Part shown: piece after piece, positions 5,731-7,839 of the stretch | How the letters are laid out: every line of letters begins with the position of its first letter | How positions within the stretch are numbered: position 1 is the stretch's first letter | NCBI GenBank assembly: GCA_014728785.1 | Contig: WJKZ01000243.1 | Span: forward strand, 1 to 7,839 | Origin: Candidatus Omnitrophota bacterium | GTDB lineage: Bacteria; Omnitrophota; Gorgyraeia; Duberdicusellales; 4484-171 | Length of the DNA: 7,839 nt | Reading direction: 5' to 3' | Made by a program: the position numbers and the translations under genes | The notes under the pieces: model-generated | What the model saw: the letters and a program-made list of their open reading frames with translations, nothing else | What the model was told of the DNA's origin: nothing | The model's database searches: none

Positions 5731-7839
5731 TTATAATGATTTTTTAGAACCGGTATCTATATGCTCCCGAAAAGAAAAATGCCCTTTAAAACGTATTTCC
5801 AGATATTCTCTCAGATAACGATTAGAAGTTTTTTTGAGATAGGGGTCGTATTTGACGGTATTGTAAGCAAAAAAACGGGCTTGCTTTAAAACATCCAGGT
5901 CTTTAACCGGATTAGCTACGCTTAAATCCGGAAGGCCATGCTGGATATTACCGAAAAAATCTCCCGGCCCTCTAATCTTCAAATCTTCTTCCGCGATTTT
6001 AAAACCGTCTCTTTCTTCTTTTATCGTCTCAAGGCGCTGTCGGGCCAAAGAAGATATGCTGTCATTGCTTATTAATATAAAAAACGGTTTATGGTGTGAA
6101 CGCTGTATCCTGCCCCGCAATTGATGGAGCTGGGCCAGGCCGAATCTTTCCGGATTCTCTACCACCATCACAGTGGCATTTTCGATATTGACCCCGACTT
6201 CTATAACATTAGTCGATATCAACAGTTTGATTTTTTGATTTCTGAATTTTTCGATTGTGGCCATTTTTTCTTCGTTTTTCATTTTTCCGTGAAAAACCCC
6301 TAAAGAAAAAGACGAGAAACGTTTGGCCAGCTCCCGCTGCATCTGTTTTAAAGACCTGATTTCTTCCTCTTCGCCTTCCTCTATTAGCGGGTAAACTATA
6401 TAAGCCTGGCGTTTTTTGCGTAACTCTCCCTCTATAAAATCATAGACCCAGGCTCTCTTATCTTCCTGGACCCAGATAGTATCCGGACTTACCCTGCCGG
6501 CGGGCATTTCTTTTATAACCGATAAGTCCAAGTCTCCATAAAGAGAAAGGGCAAGACTTCGGGGTATGGGGGTAGCGCTCATAACCAGACAGTGGGGAGA
6601 CAAAACACTCTTTTTGGGTAAGAGGGCACGCTGAGCGACTCCGAATTTATGCTGTTCATCGATTATCACAAGGCCTAAATTTTTAAATTTTACCTTCTCC
6701 TGGAGTAAAGAATGAGTGCCGATTACTAACTTTAACTTACCGTTTCCCAGATACTTATATATATTTTCCTTTTCCTTTTGGGAAACCGAAGAGGTCAGAG
6801 CTTTGATTCCATCTTCTTCAAAACCCAACCCTTTAAAAAACCTGCTTAAAGTACGGGTGTGCTGAAAAGCTAAAACTTCCGTAGGGACCATGAAAGCCAC
6901 CTGCCAGCCGCAGGAAAGACAAAAAGCTGCAGCAAAAGCGGCTACCACGGTTTTACCGCAGCCCACATCTCCCTGAAGCAGCCTGTGCATAGGATAAGGC
7001 TTTGACATATCTCTAAAAATATCGTGGACTGCTTTATCCTGGAAAGGCGTAAGCTCAAATTCCAGGCCTTTTTTAATCTTCTCTATCCACCCTTCGTTTA
7101 TTTTCAAAGGCACCCCTTCCTGATAAGTATGCCTGGCTTTGCGCAAATATACTAATACCTGAGAGAGAAAGAGCTCTTCAAATATAAACCGTTCTCTGGC
7201 CTGAGCAGCCTTGTCCCAAGAAGAAGGAAAATGAATTTCCGAAAAACTCTCCCGGATATTAAGCAAGTTTCTCTTTTTCCTGATATGGAAGGGGATGGGG
7301 TCCTGATAGTCTCTTGCATATTTATCTAAAATACCGGAGATTATCCTGCGCATGAACCTCTGACGTAACTCTTTAGGCAACCTGTAAGTCCCCACAATCC
7401 TGCCCACATTTATATCGTCTTTATCTTTGGAGGTTGTGAATTCAGGAGAAATTATCTGAAAAACCCCCTTGTAAAGAGAAGGTTTTCCGTAAACTATCAG
7501 CTTATCGCCTTCCTTTATTATGCCGGTAAGATATTTTTGATTAAACCAAACACATTTAATCTTACCCGTATCGTCTCCCAGGACAATCTCAAAGATATGC
7601 CTTACCCTTCTTGAAGTCAAAAAGTAAGGTATCTGTTTATACCGTACTTTGCAGACTATGCCCTCTACAGCCGCAAATACCCCCTCTTTTAAACCTTCCA
7701 CTTTTACAAAATTTCTTTTATCCTGGTAACGAAAGGGAAAGTATCTCAAGAGGTCATCGGCAGCCCAAACACCTAAATTATTAAACAACTTCTCCCGGCG
7801 GGGGCCTACACCTTTTATGTATCTTACAGGAAGCTGAGA
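5731..7839 (-). CDS. recG: RecG, ATP-dependent DNA helicase (5' end beyond window)
   Basis: This superfamily 2 helicase reverses stalled forks and migrates Holliday junctions. The window holds 702 codons; numbering is from the edge. The frame is open to 7839 with RYIKGVGPRREKLFNNLG (6-23), a normal RecG helix-hairpin-type segment, so the true start lies outside. A TTG at 7788 is not a credible start. An OB-fold wedge domain follows (about 50-135). Helicase motifs are the Q-motif-like LTPFQ (263-267), Walker A GDVGCGKT (290-297), DEQH (394-397), SATPIPR (421-427), a motif V region STNVIEVGVNIENA (542-555), and motif VI QLRGRIQR (573-580). The canonical forms are TTVIEVGVDVPNA and QLRGRVGR, so motifs V and VI deviate. 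GTRQ-like sequence in the C-terminal translocation region reads GNIQHG (630-635). Reading frame is clean throughout. rsmD follows after 10 nt. Confidence 0.96.
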   Translation of the reverse strand, partial: SQLPVRYIKGVGPRREKLFNNLGVWAADDLLRYFPFRYQDKRNFVKVEGLKEGVFAAVEGIVCKVRYKQIPYFLTSRRVRHIFEIVLGDDTGKIKCVWFNQKYLTGIIKEGDKLIVYGKPSLYKGVFQIISPEFTTSKDKDDINVGRIVGTYRLPKELRQRFMRRIISGILDKYARDYQDPIPFHIRKKRNLLNIRESFSEIHFPSSWDKAAQARERFIFEELFLSQVLVYLRKARHTYQEGVPLKINEGWIEKIKKGLEFELTPFQDKAVHDIFRDMSKPYPMHRLLQGDVGCGKTVVAAFAAAFCLSCGWQVAFMVPTEVLAFQHTRTLSRFFKGLGFEEDGIKALTSSVSQKEKENIYKYLGNGKLKLVIGTHSLLQEKVKFKNLGLVIIDEQHKFGVAQRALLPKKSVLSPHCLVMSATPIPRSLALSLYGDLDLSVIKEMPAGRVSPDTIWVQEDKRAWVYDFIEGELRKKRQAYIVYPLIEEGEEEEIRSLKQMQRELAKRFSSFSLGVFHGKMKNEEKMATIEKFRNQKIKLLISTNVIEVGVNIENATVMVVENPERFGLAQLHQLRGRIQRSHHKPFFILISNDSISSLARQRLETIKEERDGFKIAEEDLKIRGPGDFFGNIQHGLPDLSVANPVKDLDVLKQARFFAYNTVKYDPYLKKTSNRYLREYLEIRFKGHFSFREHIDTGSKKSL

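Noticed and set aside
1..7839. Mobile element, CRISPR array, defence system, riboswitch or RNA gene
   Set aside because: No direct-repeat series, terminal inverted repeats, transposase or defence-type domains were seen. Gaps between genes total too little sequence to hold a riboswitch or structured RNA. All coding capacity is explained by core genes.

Overview
The window is a compact bacterial housekeeping cluster. Every gene lies on the minus strand, so transcription runs from right (7839) to left (1). In transcription order the genes are: recG (5' end cut off by the right edge), rsmD, coaD, a DUF177/YceD gene, rpmF, plsX, fabH, fabD, fabG, acpP, and the first eight codons of fabF cut off by the left edge. 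The longest gap between genes is 50 bases (fabD to fabG) and two junctions overlap (coaD/rsmD by 4 nt, fabH/plsX by 47 nt). This is the layout of one operon or a tightly coupled set of transcripts. No tRNA, rRNA, CRISPR array, insertion sequence, phage gene or convincing terminator is visible.

The right half (about 4258-7839) carries the RecG branch-migration helicase, the 16S rRNA guanine methyltransferase RsmD, phosphopantetheine adenylyltransferase CoaD and the zinc-ribbon DUF177 protein. Their start codons have little or no Shine-Dalgarno sequence and they are packed with gaps of -4 to 10 nt, which suggests translational coupling. From rpmF leftwards (about 1-4224) most genes have a clear AGGAGG-type site. 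This half encodes ribosomal protein L32, then PlsX (acyl-ACP to acyl-phosphate for phospholipid synthesis), FabH (initiation), FabD (malonyl transfer), FabG (ketoreduction), ACP (carrier) and FabF (elongation). The genes form a working set: CoaD makes the CoA precursor needed for the phosphopantetheine arm of ACP and for malonyl-CoA, the Fab enzymes build acyl chains on ACP, and PlsX diverts them to membrane lipid. L32, DUF177 and RsmD tie this to ribosome production.

The organism is a bacterium with moderate GC (low to mid 40s percent by eye). The order rpmF-plsX-fabH-fabD-fabG-acpP-fabF is shared by many phyla. The fapR repressor usual next to plsX in Bacillus-type Firmicutes is absent, and the recG-rsmD-coaD-DUF177 lead-in would fit a deep-branching or candidate-phylum genome such as Omnitrophota. 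That placement is a low-confidence inference from gene order and general sequence character.

I found no previously undescribed system here. The observations most worth a second look are a RecG with non-consensus helicase motifs V and VI and a changed GTRQ-type motif, a 47-nt plsX/fabH overlap containing the fabH ribosome binding site, a near-consensus sigma-70 promoter match inside fabG pointing at acpP, and a 7-bp inverted repeat in the fabD-fabG gap.
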